Below are positions 30,377-40,033 of a stretch of 64,000 nucleotides of DNA, one piece after another (the stretch's first letter is position 1; each line of letters begins with the position of its first letter). The position numbers and the translations under genes are program-made. Source of the DNA: Prado023 sp963700395 (GTDB lineage Bacteria; Actinomycetota; Actinomycetes; S36-B12; CAIYMF01); the NCBI GenBank assembly GCA_963700395.1, contig CAVOXI010000008.1, positions 1 to 64,000 on the forward strand, read 5' to 3'. The notes below the pieces were generated by a model. That model was not told the DNA's origin. It ran no database searches and saw only the letters and a list, made by a program, of their open reading frames with translations.

Positions 30377-32290
30377 TCAGCTGACAGGCGCGGGGACCCG
30401 GAGGTCCACCTGGGGGGCTGCGGAGTCGATGACGTCGCGGATCTGCCGACCCACGAGCTCGTGCCGCTCGATCAGCGCATCGCGCAGCGCCTCGACGATG
30501 TGCCGGTTGGCGCTGAGCAGCTCGCGGGCCACCTGCTTCTGGTCGGCCAGGATCGTCTCGACGGCGTCGCGCCCTGAAGGGTCGGACAGCACCCGCCCGA
30601 CGAGGTTGGAGTCGGCCAGCGCGCCCTGCTGGACTGCCGCCAGGCTGACCAGCGAGCCACCCATGCCGACGGCGCCCACCATCTGCGCGGCGACGGTGGT
30701 GGCGTAGCTGAGGTCCCCGCCGGGACCGGTCGAGATGTCGCCGAAGAACAGCTCCTCGGCGACCTGCCCGCCCATGGCGATCTGGATCAGCGCGAGCATC
30801 TCGGTGCGCGAGCGGGTGAACACGTCCTCACTGTCACCGTGGGCCAGCATGCCCAGCGCGTCGCGGCGCTTGATGATGCTCAGCACCTCCAGGCGCCGGT
30901 GCGGTGCGACCAGGTGCGCCATGGTGGCGTGACCCGACTCGTGGGTGGCGATCAGCCGCGTCTCGTGCGGGGTGTACGCCACGGGCTGGCCCATGCCGAT
31001 CTCCTCGGTCAACCGGGCCGACTCGACGTCGGCGCGGTTCATGGCGCTGTCCCCGCGACGCAGCGCGTTGACCAGGGCCTCGTCGAAGAGGTGCTCGATC
31101 ATCACCGGCGTGTAGCCCTGGGTCACCGCGGCGATCCCGGCGCGGACATCCGGGTCGTCGAGGTCCTCGGCGTGGTTCTTGAGGTCGAGGAAGTGGTCGA
31201 TCAGCTCGAGGCGCCCTCCACGCGTGGGCGGGTCGAAGCTGAGACGGCGGTCGAAGCGGCCGGGGCGCAGCAGCGCCGGGTCGAGGTTGTCGGCACGGTT
31301 GGTCGCGGCGATCAGCAGGATCGTGGCCGCGGCCGGCACCGGTCGGCGCAGCTGCCGGTGGACGGGCAGGAAGAGGTTGATCCGGTCGATGAACCAGGCC
31401 TGCACCTTCTGCCAGCCGTCCGGGGAGTCGAAGGACTGCATCTGGACGAGCAGCTCGTTGACGACCCCACCGGTGCCCTCGGACATCATCGACGTGACGA
31501 CCGTCGCGGACCCGCCGCCCGTTGCGGCAGACAGGGACGTCGCGGGCAGGCCGGAGAGCCCGCCGCAGCACAGGGGAGCGGTCAGGTTCGCCGCGGCGAT
31601 CGGCGTGGCCGACGACCCGACCCCGGAGCGCGCCATCGCGATCGCGTCGATCTCCTCGATGAAGCCGATCGCGCCGCCCTCCTGGCGGGCGGCCTTGCGC
31701 AGGGCCTTGAAGTAGGAGCGGATCTTGCGGGCCGTCGCGCCGTAGTACATGGACTGGAAGCTGGTCGCCGAGACGAAGAGGAACGGCACGCCGGCCTCGG
31801 CCGCCATGGCCTTGGCCAGGTAGGTCTTGCCGGTCCCGGGCGGTCCCTCGAAGAGCAGCCCGCGGCGCGGCGTGCCGCCCATCTCGGCGCGGAAGGCACG
31901 GTTGGCCAGGAACAGGTTCAGCGAGCGGACCACGTCCGCCTTCACCATGTCGATGCCCTTGACGTCGGCGAGGGACACGTCGATCTGCTCGGGGCGGTAG
32001 GTGACATGCGGCGAGCGACCTGCGACCAGCGTGACGCCGAGCGTCGTGACGATCATGACGCCGAAGAACACGCCGACGATCAGGAGGAACGGATCGAAGG
32101 TCGGCAGCGACAGCTGCGTCAGGTCGACGGGATGCCCGTCGATGATGCGCCACCACATCCACACCAGCGGGATGGCCAGCACGAACCCCATCCGGGCCAG
32201 CCTGTGGCCGCGGGCCCGCTCCCGCGCCGCGCCCACGTCGCTGGTGGATGTCGCCAGTCGTCCCGTGCCCACCTCGTCGAGCATCGACAT
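30377..32290 (-). CDS. Divergent FtsH-like AAA+ zinc metalloprotease
   Basis: This is a 637-residue membrane protease of the FtsH/M41 type. Two membrane helices (about 34-50 and 67-89) flank a very short external loop instead of the usual 70-residue domain. The AAA module has Walker A GPPGTGKTYLAKA (149-161), sensor AATNR (328-332) and RPGRFDRR (342-349). The Walker B region reads IGFIEEID, with Glu 212 where Asp is usual. About 60 extra residues lie between Walker B and NELLVQMQSF, and another 25 before the sensor. The peptidase part is complete: HESGH (450-454) and the third zinc ligand in GPGGDLSYAT. A perfect AGGAGG precedes ATG 32290. Housekeeping ftsH is probably elsewhere; this is an actinobacterial paralogue. 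Confidence 0.85.
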   Translation of the reverse strand: MSMLDEVGTGRLATSTSDVGAARERARGHRLARMGFVLAIPLVWMWWRIIDGHPVDLTQLSLPTFDPFLLIVGVFFGVMIVTTLGVTLVAGRSPHVTYRPEQIDVSLADVKGIDMVKADVVRSLNLFLANRAFRAEMGGTPRRGLLFEGPPGTGKTYLAKAMAAEAGVPFLFVSATSFQSMYYGATARKIRSYFKALRKAARQEGGAIGFIEEIDAIAMARSGVGSSATPIAAANLTAPLCCGGLSGLPATSLSAATGGGSATVVTSMMSEGTGGVVNELLVQMQSFDSPDGWQKVQAWFIDRINLFLPVHRQLRRPVPAAATILLIAATNRADNLDPALLRPGRFDRRLSFDPPTRGGRLELIDHFLDLKNHAEDLDDPDVRAGIAAVTQGYTPVMIEHLFDEALVNALRRGDSAMNRADVESARLTEEIGMGQPVAYTPHETRLIATHESGHATMAHLVAPHRRLEVLSIIKRRDALGMLAHGDSEDVFTRSRTEMLALIQIAMGGQVAEELFFGDISTGPGGDLSYATTVAAQMVGAVGMGGSLVSLAAVQQGALADSNLVGRVLSDPSGRDAVETILADQKQVARELLSANRHIVEALRDALIERHELVGRQIRDVIDSAAPQVDLRVPAPVS

Positions 32291-32459
32291 CTCGCACCTC
32301 CTATGGGTCCATGGTGGGGCAGGGCGGCAGCCCGGGGTGGCGCCATCGGGGCGGGGTTCACCCGAACGGGCGAGTCCCCCGGCGACGCAGCGTGAGGACG
32401 GTCGGCACGCAGTGACGCACAGGCTGCGACAGGCCCTCCCATCGCCATACGATCGGCCC

Positions 32460-33200
32460 ATGGAGCTCATCGGATTCGGCGTGGACATCGGCGGCAGCGG
32501 GACCAAGGGCGCGCGGGTGAACCTGGAGACAGGTGAGCTGGCCAGTGACCGGATCAAGTTCCCCACCCCCAAGGGGTACGCGATCGACGAGGTCGTGCAG
32601 ACCGTCCTCAACGTCGTGGACAAGGCCGGGTGGGAGGGTCCGTTCGGCTGCACGTTCCCGGGCATCGTCAAGTACGGCGTCCTGTACTCGGCAGCCAACC
32701 TCGGCCCGCACTGGTTGGGCGTGGACCTCGCGAGCCTGCTCACGGAGCGTTCCGGACGCCCTGTGACCGTGCTGAACGACGCGGACGCGGCCGGCCTGGC
32801 CGAGGTGGACTTCGGCGTGGCCAAGGACCGCGACGGGGTGGTCATCGTGACGACGTTGGGCACCGGGATCGGCAGCGCGCTGTTCCTGGACGGGAAGCTG
32901 GTCCCGAACACCGAGTTCGGGCACCTGGAGATCGACGGGGAGAGCGCGGAGGCCCGGGCGTCCTCGGCGGCCAAGGAGCGCGAGGGCCTGAGCTACAAGG
33001 AATGGGCCCCCCGACTCCAGCGCTTCTACTCGCACCTGGACTTCCTCTTCTCACCGGACCTCATCGTGGTCGGCGGCGGGATCAGCCGGAAGGCCGACAA
33101 GTACCTGCACATGATCGACATCCGCGCCGACATCGTGGCCGCCCAGCTGGAGAACCAGGCTGGCATCGCCGGTGCGGCCATGGCCGCAGAGCAGGCCTGA
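32460..33200 (+). CDS. ppgK: Polyphosphate glucokinase
   Basis: This ROK-family kinase phosphorylates glucose using polyphosphate (and often ATP). It has 246 residues. The start LIGFGVDIGGSGTKGARVN holds the phosphate-binding DxGGxxTK pattern; LNDADAAGLAEVDFG holds the catalytic Asp, and TLGTGIGSALF and PNTEFGHLEID follow. The ROK zinc CxCGxxGC motif is absent, as expected for PPGK. It diverges from the FtsH-like gene and the coiled-coil gene follows 32 bp downstream. Together with glycogen phosphorylase it points to polyphosphate-linked sugar use. Confidence 0.92.
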   Translation: MELIGFGVDIGGSGTKGARVNLETGELASDRIKFPTPKGYAIDEVVQTVLNVVDKAGWEGPFGCTFPGIVKYGVLYSAANLGPHWLGVDLASLLTERSGRPVTVLNDADAAGLAEVDFGVAKDRDGVVIVTTLGTGIGSALFLDGKLVPNTEFGHLEIDGESAEARASSAAKEREGLSYKEWAPRLQRFYSHLDFLFSPDLIVVGGGISRKADKYLHMIDIRADIVAAQLENQAGIAGAAMAAEQA

Positions 33201-33232
33201 TTCGACAGGACGGGGCAGCCGGGAGGCGTGCG

Positions 33233-34784
33233 ATGGATGGGGCCAGCGGCTCCAGTGTCGGCAGCGCGTGGCCCTGGATGCTCGGTGCCCTCGTCCTGAT
33301 CGGCGCAGGGATCCTCGTCGTGGCGCTCATCCGGCGCGGGCGTGCACGTTCGGGCGGACATGCGTCCGGCGGCTCAGGCGCTGGTGGGACACGCCCAGGT
33401 GGGGCGACCGTGGGGCACGGCGAGGCCAGCGCGCAGGCCGCTGCACCGCGCACCATCCAGGAGCAGCGCACGTTGGCTGCCTCCTGCCTGATCGGGGCCG
33501 ACGACGCGATCAGGACCTCCGACCAGGAGCTCGGCTTCGTGGTCGCACAGTCCGGGGAGGAGTCGGCCGCTCCCTTCACCGCCGCCCTCCGGCAGTCCAG
33601 GCACGAGCTCGCCGAGGCGTTCCGGCTGCAGCTCCAGGCGCAGGGCGCCATTGGCGAACCCGCTGAGAACCACCTGCTGGAGCAGGTCATCGCCCTGTGC
33701 CGCTCGGCGGATGGTCGCCTCGACGACCAGGTCGAGTCGTTCGACCGCCTGCGCGACCTCGAGCGGACCATCGGCACGGTCCTTCCCGGGCTGAGTGGGC
33801 AGGTCGCCGGCCTCCAGGCCCGGCTCACGACCTCGATGGCCACGACGCAGGGGATCAAGGAGAGGTGGCCGCCGGCTGCCCTGGGCAACCTGACCCTGAA
33901 CCTGGACGAGGCCGCGGAGCGCGTGGAGTTCGCCGATGTCTCGCTCACATCCGGGACCGTGATGATGGCCTCCGGGGACCGGGCCGGTGCCGTGGCACAT
34001 GCACGCGCCGCAGAGGAGGCCATCGGGCAGGCGACCACCCTGTTGGACAACGTGGATCGCGGGCCCGAGATCCTGGAGCTCGCGCAGCGCGCGATCAGTG
34101 CCCTGGAGGCACGAGACCCAGAAGGACGTCAGCGACGCCGAGAGCCTTGGCCTGCCCGCTGAGGCAGCGGCTCCGTACCGGTTCGCAAAGGACACCCTCG
34201 CCTGGGCGCGCACCGACGTCGAGTCGGGCAGCTATGACCCGATTGCCGTCCGGCGGGCGCTCGAGGAGTCCGACACCGCCCTGCAGAGGGCACTCCTGCC
34301 CTCACGCGGGGCTGCCGGATCCCATGGTCGGGCCTCGGCGCTGCTGGCCACCACGACGGACGCCGCCCACGCCTCGATCCGGGCCGCCGACGACTTCATC
34401 ACGACCCGGCGCGGTGCCGTGCGTGCCGACGCGCGAACTCGCCTGGCCGAGGCCCAGCGCCGGTTCGCCGAAGGGCTGGCGACCGACGATCCGGTTCTCG
34501 CCCTCGAGCACATGCAGGCCGCTGATCACCTCTCGGAGCAGGCCAACATCTTGGCCCAGCAGGATGAGGCCGCATACCGGAACTCCCACCAGATGGGGGG
34601 CGGAACCTCGTCCGGGGGCCTGGCGAACGTCATCCTGGGCGGCATCCTGATCCCCGCGAGACCTCCGGGGAACGGTGGACGAGGCGGGAGCCGTCGGCTG
34701 CTCCCCATGGGCGGGAGGACTCCCGGCAGCTTCGGCGGCGGCGCCACGCGCGGCCGGCTCAGCAGTGGCGGCCGCTTCCAGTAG
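33233..34784 (+). CDS. Membrane-anchored coiled-coil protein resembling a TPM protein lacking its TPM domain, one frameshift
   Basis: This is a protein of about 517 residues. One membrane helix (WPWMLGALVLIGAGILVVAL, about 13-32) is followed by a Gly-rich linker and then a long Ala/Glu/Arg-rich helical region, likely coiled coil, with IQEQRTLAASCLIGADDAIR and ATTLLDNVDRGPEILELAQR. The tail is Gly/Arg-rich (GGRGGSRRLLPMGGRTPGS). In many actinobacteria the same helical region and tail follow a secreted TPM/YgcG phosphatase domain. That domain is missing here; the gene starts with GGGAGG at ATG 33233, just after ppgK. A frameshift near 34110 links ISALEAR to VSDAESLGLPAEAAAPY. Function unknown. 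Confidence 0.7.
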
Positions 34785-34841
34785 GGCACGCACGTCGTCA
34801 GCGTCAGGGGCGCGTGCAGTCCGCGGTGCCCGCTGCGCGGA

Positions 34842-35733
34842 TCACACCCCGGCGAACAGGTCCACCTCGCGGCCCTCGGCGTCGAAGGGCCCCGCTGCCT
34901 GACCGCGCACCAGCCGGAAGTACTCGGTCGCCATCGCGGGCGATCCGATGTTGTTGCTCAGCGCGAAGAACCCGCTGTCCAGGGCGATCTGGGTGGCGTG
35001 CGCCCGCATCGCGCCCAGCTTGGCCTCGTAGTAGCCGCTGCCATCGATGGCTGCGGTGACGAGGTCGTCATCGACCCCGAAGGTCAGGTTGTCGGGATCC
35101 ATGGCCGCGAAGCCGGTCGTCTCCCCCGCCTCCCGCAGCGCCTCGATGCCCGCACGCAGCGCCGCCTTGGGGAAGGCCGTCCAGTAGACCTTGGACACGC
35201 TGTGGGCCTCACCGAGGTCGGGGCGGAACGAGGGCGCCTCGGCCAGGGCGACGCCGTACATGGCCACCCTGTGGGCCTGGATGTGGTCGGGGTGGCCGTA
35301 GCCGCCGAAGTCGTCGTAGGTGACGACCACCTGCGGGCGCACCTCACGGATCACCTCCACGAGGTGCGCGGTCGCGGCCAGGAGGTCCGCGCGCCAGAAG
35401 CAGTCGGGGCGGTCGTTGGACGGCGTGCCCACCATCCCGGAGTCGCGATACGTCCCCGGGCCCGCCCAGCAGCCTCCAGTCGGTGACGCCCAGGGCGTCC
35501 ATCGCGTCGGCCAGCTCGGTCATCCGGTGCTCGCCCAGACGATCCTCCTGGTCGGCGGCCAGGTGCGAGACCGCCGGGAGCAGGATCTCGCCCTCCTCGC
35601 CCAGGGTGCAGGTCACCAGCGTGACCGACGTCGAAGGGGCAGCGGCGTAGCGCGCCATGGTGGTGCCCGACCCGATCGTCTCGTCGTCGGGGTGGGCGTG
35701 GACAAGGAGCAGGCGGTGATCGGCGGATTCCAT
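34842..35733 (-). CDS. mshB: MshB-type N-acetylglucosaminyl-inositol deacetylase, one frameshift
   Basis: This PIG-L zinc deacetylase performs the second step of mycothiol synthesis, removing acetate from GlcNAc-inositol. The restored length is about 297 residues. The zinc motif VHAHPDDETIGSGTTMARYA opens the protein and GGYGHPDHIQAHRVA supplies the second site. A frameshift near 35455 separates TDWRLLGGPG from SGMVGTPSNDRPDCFWRADL. ATG 35733 is chosen directly before the first strand. Position near the peptide ABC and typA agrees with Rv1170. A related mycothiol conjugate amidase is less likely given gene order. Confidence 0.88.
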
Positions 35734-35838
35734 AGGACGACAGGCTAGCCGCGAAGTCGCGTTCGGGCAGCCGGCGTCCGTTCGGGTGGGGGCCCGGTCA
35801 GCCGGCGAGGAGCCGGTCGGTCGGTGGCCCACCGGCCC

Positions 35839-36939
35839 TCAGCCCTCGGCGAACTCCCGGGCCGTCGGTTCCTCGGAACCGCCCGGCGGAACCTCCGAGC
35901 GCTCCGAGCGCTCCACCCGCTCCGATGAGGGACCTCCGGGGTCCTGAGTCCGCGGTGGGTCCTCGGGGAAGTGGCAGGCAACGTCGTGAGTCGCCCCCAG
36001 GGGACGCCGGAGCCTGGGCAGCTCGCTCGCGCAGCGGGCCTTCGCCCATGGGCAGCTCGCGCGGAAGGGGCAGCCCTGCTCGACGTGGCTGCGGTCGGCC
36101 CCCGACGCGGCCAATCCCGCGGCGGCACTGCGCCCGTCCCGGGGAGCAGTGGAGGTCAGGGCGACGGTGAAGGGGTGCAGCGACTGGGCCAGGTCCCGTG
36201 GCCCGAGCACCTCCACCACGCGCCCCCCGCACAGGACGAGAGCCAACTCCCCGCTCCCGAGGTGGTCGGGGAGCACCCGGGCGACGATGACCAGGGCTAT
36301 CGAGGCCTCGTGCTGCAGCTCGGTCAGGGCCGCCCAGACGAGGTCGTCGTCACGAGCGGACTGTTCCAGGGATGCCGGCTCGTACACGACGACCTTCGGC
36401 TCCTGAGCCAGAAGGCGGCTCGCCCCGACGAGGCGACGCTCGGGCTCCGCGAGGGCGCCGGCCCGGACGTCGAGCTGGTCGTCGGGCAGCCCCACCCTCG
36501 CGAGCAGGTCGCGCGCTCTGGTCGTGTGCTCGGACCTGACCGAGCGGCTCGATCCCGCGGCCGCAGCCGCCACGATCTCGCAGGGGGTGCGTCTCGGATC
36601 CAGGTCGGGCATGCCGTCCGCGCCGATCCTGACCGCCGTCCGCCGGGCAGCGGCCAGCGTCCGACCACGAACCGAGGACATGGAGCGACCCTCCAGCTCG
36701 ATGACCCCCTCGGTCGGCGGCAGCTCGAGGGCGAGCAGCCGCCCCGCCTGATCGGCACCGTCACCCGGCATGCCCACGAGCCAGACGGCCTCGCCGGCGT
36801 GCATCGCGACGTCCAAGCCGTGCACCGCGCGGACGGTCCCGACGCGCCTGCGCAGAAGGCCGGATCGGTCCGCGGGTACGTCAAGCCGCACGTCCCGGGC
36901 ACGGATCACTGGGAGCGCGGCGTCCGTGGAAGTCGCCAC
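35839..36939 (-). CDS. Degenerate OppF/DppF-like ABC ATPase (probable pseudo-ATPase)
   Basis: This 366-residue protein aligns over its whole length with OppD/OppF subunits but has lost their catalytic residues. Walker A reads GMPGDGAD (56-63) in place of GxxGxGKS; the Q-loop region reads IGADGMPDL with no Gln; the signature SGGQ reads AEPE (164-167); Walker B reads VVVYEP (183-188), losing the Asp; and the switch His is Ala 220. The fold-defining hydrophobic strands and the C-terminal peptide-transporter extension are retained, including four cysteines (290, 296, 303, 322). The open frame has no frameshift, unlike its neighbours. GTG 36939 has GGAGGAG upstream. It is the last gene of the opp operon, 71 bp after oppF. 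A regulatory or structural role is an inference. Confidence 0.75.
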   Translation of the reverse strand: MATSTDAALPVIRARDVRLDVPADRSGLLRRRVGTVRAVHGLDVAMHAGEAVWLVGMPGDGADQAGRLLALELPPTEGVIELEGRSMSSVRGRTLAAARRTAVRIGADGMPDLDPRRTPCEIVAAAAAGSSRSVRSEHTTRARDLLARVGLPDDQLDVRAGALAEPERRLVGASRLLAQEPKVVVYEPASLEQSARDDDLVWAALTELQHEASIALVIVARVLPDHLGSGELALVLCGGRVVEVLGPRDLAQSLHPFTVALTSTAPRDGRSAAAGLAASGADRSHVEQGCPFRASCPWAKARCASELPRLRRPLGATHDVACHFPEDPPRTQDPGGPSSERVERSERSEVPPGGSEEPTAREFAEG

Positions 36940-37010
36940 GAGCTCCTCCGATCACCTGCTGTAGTGCGCGCGGATCGTCGCTGCCTGGCAGACCAGGTCC
37001 GGAGCCGGAC

Positions 37011-38085
37011 CTAGGCCGAACCCGTCACCTGGGTGTCGGGCAGGACCTCGCCACCGACGGCGCGGGAGTCCTCCCAGCCCGCCTCGGGCATCTCCGGGAA
37101 GTGGCAGGCAGCGAACTGGCCACCGCCCATGTCGCGAAGGAGCGGCTCCTCGGTCGCGCAGATGTCCTGGGCCTTCCAGCACCGCGTCCGGAACCGGCAC
37201 CCCGACGGGGGGTTGGCAGGACTCGGCACGTCGCCCTCGAGCTTGATGCGGGTGCGGGCGCGCTGGGCCACGGGATCGGGAAGCGGGACGGCCGAGAGCA
37301 GGGCCTTGGTGTAGGGGTGCGCCGGCGCGCGGTAGATGTGCTCCTGGGGCCCGGTCTCCACGATCTTGCCCAGGTACATCACGGCGATCCGGTCGGCGAT
37401 CTGGCGCACGACCGCGAGGTCGTGGCTGATGAAGATGTAGGACAGGCCCATCTGGTCGCGCAGGTCGAACAGGAGGTTCATCACCTGCGCCTGGACGGAC
37501 ACGTCGAGGGCCGACACCGGCTCGTCGGCGACGATGATCTTGGGCTTGAGCGCCAGTGCGCGCGCCACGCCGATCCGCTGGCGCTGGCCGCCGGAGAACT
37601 GGTGCGGGTAGCGGTTGATGAACTCCGGGTTGAGCCCGACCTGGTCCATCAGGGCCGCGACCGCGTCCTTCTTCGACGTGCCCTTGGGCAGGACCTCGGG
37701 GTGGATGTCGAACGGCTCGCCGATGATCGAGCCGACGGTCATCCGCGGGTTCAGGGAGGTGTACGGGATCCTGGAGGATGATCTGGATGTCACGCCGCTT
37801 GGCCCGCATCGCCTTGCCGGACAGCTGCGTGATGTCGTCGCCGTTGATCACGATCTTCCCGGAGGTGGGCGGCTCGAGGCCCATCAGCAGTCGACCGGTC
37901 GTGGACTTCCCGCAGCCGCTCTCCCCCACGATCGCCAGGGTCTCGCCCTGGTTGAGGTAGAGGCTGACGTCGTCGACCGCCTGGACGGTGCCGACCTGCT
38001 TCTTGAAGATGATCCCCTTGGTGATCGGGTAGTGCTTGACCATGTGGGTGGCCTCGATCACGCGGATCGGCTCAGGCGACTCCAT
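37011..38085 (-). CDS. oppF: Peptide ABC transporter ATPase, OppF type, one frameshift
   Basis: This is one of two active ATPases of a peptide importer. The restored length is about 358 residues. Walker A GESGCGKSTTGR lies near residue 59, signature QFSGGQRQRIGVARAL and Walker B KIIVADEPVSALD follow, then the switch His in FISHDLAVV and the Cys-containing oligopeptide C-terminal extension FRTRCWKAQDICATEEP. A frameshift near 37772 splits RDIQIILQDPY from TSLNPRMTVGSII. ATG 38085 overlaps the end of oppD by 14 bp, so the genes are translationally coupled. Confidence 0.88.
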
Positions 38086-39069
38086 CGGCCAGCACCTCCT
38101 CGGCGAACCAGCACCGGCTCAGGTGGTCCGGGGCCACCTCGAGCAGCTCGGGGGGCTCCCCCACCCGGCACTTGTCGGCCGCCATCGGGCAGCGCGGGTT
38201 GAACGCGCACCCGTCCGGCACCCCGTAGAGGCTCGGCGGCATGCCCTTGATGGCGGGCAGCCGCTCGATGCGCTGGTCGATCTTGGGGATCGACTGGAGC
38301 AGCCCGTAGGTGTAGGGGTTGGCCGTGTTGGTGTAGATCTCGTCGACCGAGCCGCGCTCCATCGTGCGCCCGGCGTACATGACCAGGATCCGCTCGGCGA
38401 CGTCGGCCACGACCCCGAGGTCGTGGGTGATCAGGATCAGCCCCATGTTGGTCTCCTCCTTGAGCTCCTGGAGGAGGTCCATGATCTGGGACTGGACGGT
38501 GACGTCGAGCGCCGTCGTCGGCTCGTCGGCGATGAGCACCACGGGCTTCAGGGCGATCATCATCGCGATCATGATGCGCTGGCGCATGCCCCCGGAGAAC
38601 TGGTGCGGGTAGTCGCCGACCCGCTCGGCGGCACCCGGGGATCTTGACCCGCTTCATGACCTCGATGGCGGCCTCCTGCGACGGCCTTCTTGCCCAGGCC
38701 CTGGTGGATCCGGAACATCTCGGAGATCTGGTCCCCGACGCTGCTCACCGGGTTCAGGGCCGACAGGGCGTCCTGGAAGATCATCGCGATCTGCCGGCCG
38801 CGGATCTGGCGGTACTCGTCCTCGGGCAGGCCGATCAGCTCGGTGCCCTGCAGCCGGATCGAGCCGCCGGCGATCCGCGCGGGTGGGGTGTCGAGGATCC
38901 CCATGATCGCCTGCGCGGTCACCGACTTCCCGGACCCGGACTCGCCGAGGATGGCCACGGTCTGCCCGCGCTCGACGGTGAAGGAGACGCCGTTGACGGC
39001 GCGGGCCACACCATCACGGGTGCTGAACTCGACGTAGAGGTCCTCGACCTCAAGCAGCAGCTCGGACAC
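38072..39069 (-). CDS. oppD: Peptide ABC transporter ATPase, OppD type, two frameshifts
   Basis: This is the second active ATPase of the importer, about 332 residues when restored. Walker A GESGSGKSVTAQAI is near residue 42, the Q-loop is in AMIFQDALSALNP, the signature SGGMRQRIMIAMMIAL is an OppD-type variant, and Walker B VLIADEPTTALD and switch His ITHDLGVVAD are intact. The C-terminal extension has FNPRCPMAADKCRVGEPP. Frameshifts near 38685 and 38640 interrupt the segment between MFRIHQGLGKKA and the signature. GTG 39069 has GGAGGTGACC upstream, inside the end of oppC. Confidence 0.86.
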
Positions 39070-39072
39070 CGG

Positions 39073-40033
39073 TCACCTCCGCAGCTTCGGGTCGAGGGCC
39101 TCGCTGACGGCGTCCCCGAGGAGGATGAAGGCGAGCACGGTCAGGCTCAGGAAGGCCGCCGGGAACAGCAGCGTCCACGGCGCCTGGAAGAAGACCGCCT
39201 GGGCGTCGCTGATCATCGTCCCCCAGGAGAACAGCGGCGGGCGGATGCCCAGGCCCAGGAAGGAGAACGTCGCCTCGGCCGCGATGAAGCCGCCGAGCGA
39301 CGATCACGGCCAGCACGATGCTCGGGCCCGATGGCGTTGGGAAGGATGTGGCGCAGCATGATCCGCGAGTTGCTGGCCCCCAGGGCGCGCGCGGCGGTCG
39401 TGTAGTCCTGGCCCTTGGCCTCGATGGTCTGGGCGCGCACCATGCGGGCGGCGACGACCCAGCCGAGGATGCACAGGACCAGCGTGACTCCCCAGATGCC
39501 CGGCAGGCTGAGGGCCGACAGGGTGGCGATGCCGACCACGATCAGCGGCAGGCCGTAGAAGATGTCGACGATCCGGGACAGGACCGAGTCGGTCCGCCCA
39601 CCGTAGAAGCCGGCGATGAGGCCGACGACCGCACCGATGAGCGTGGTCACCAGCGGTGGCGATGATGCCCACCATCACGCTGGGCCGGGCCCCGATAGAT
39701 GCTCAGCGAGTAGACGTCGCAGCCCAGCTGGTCGGTGCCGAACCAGTACTCGCGAGCTCGGGGGGAGCAGCGAGTTGGTCAGGTCGCAGCCGCCGGTCAG
39801 CGAGGACGTCTTCTCCGCGTTGGCGAGCAGGCCGGGGAACAGGACCATCGCCATGCACGAACGACCATCATGAGGGCGCTCATCCAGAAGATCTTGTTGT
39901 GCTTGAGGTCGTACCAGGCGTCACCCCAGAGGGTGCGCGGCTTGGACGTGTCGATCGGGATGTCCTCACGGATCGCGTCGTCGGGCTCCTCGGCGAGGAC
40001 CTCGACGCGCATCGGGATCTTGTCGTCACTCAT
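39073..40033 (-). CDS. oppC: Peptide ABC transporter permease, OppC type, many frameshifts
   Basis: This permease has a soluble N-terminal segment (DDAIREDIPIDTSKPRTLWG) and then the first helix after KIFWMSALMMVV. The main membrane domain includes TTLIGAVVGLIAGFYGGRTD and the ATPase-contact EAA loop ARALGASNSRIMLRHILPN. The restored C-terminus ends at TGA 39073-39075 (EALDPKLRR). At least five single-base shifts (near 39857, 39760, 39695, 39655, 39325 and 39302) are needed to read it through. It overlaps oppB by 8 bp at its start and is followed closely by oppD. Either heavy sequencing error or decay. Confidence 0.75.
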
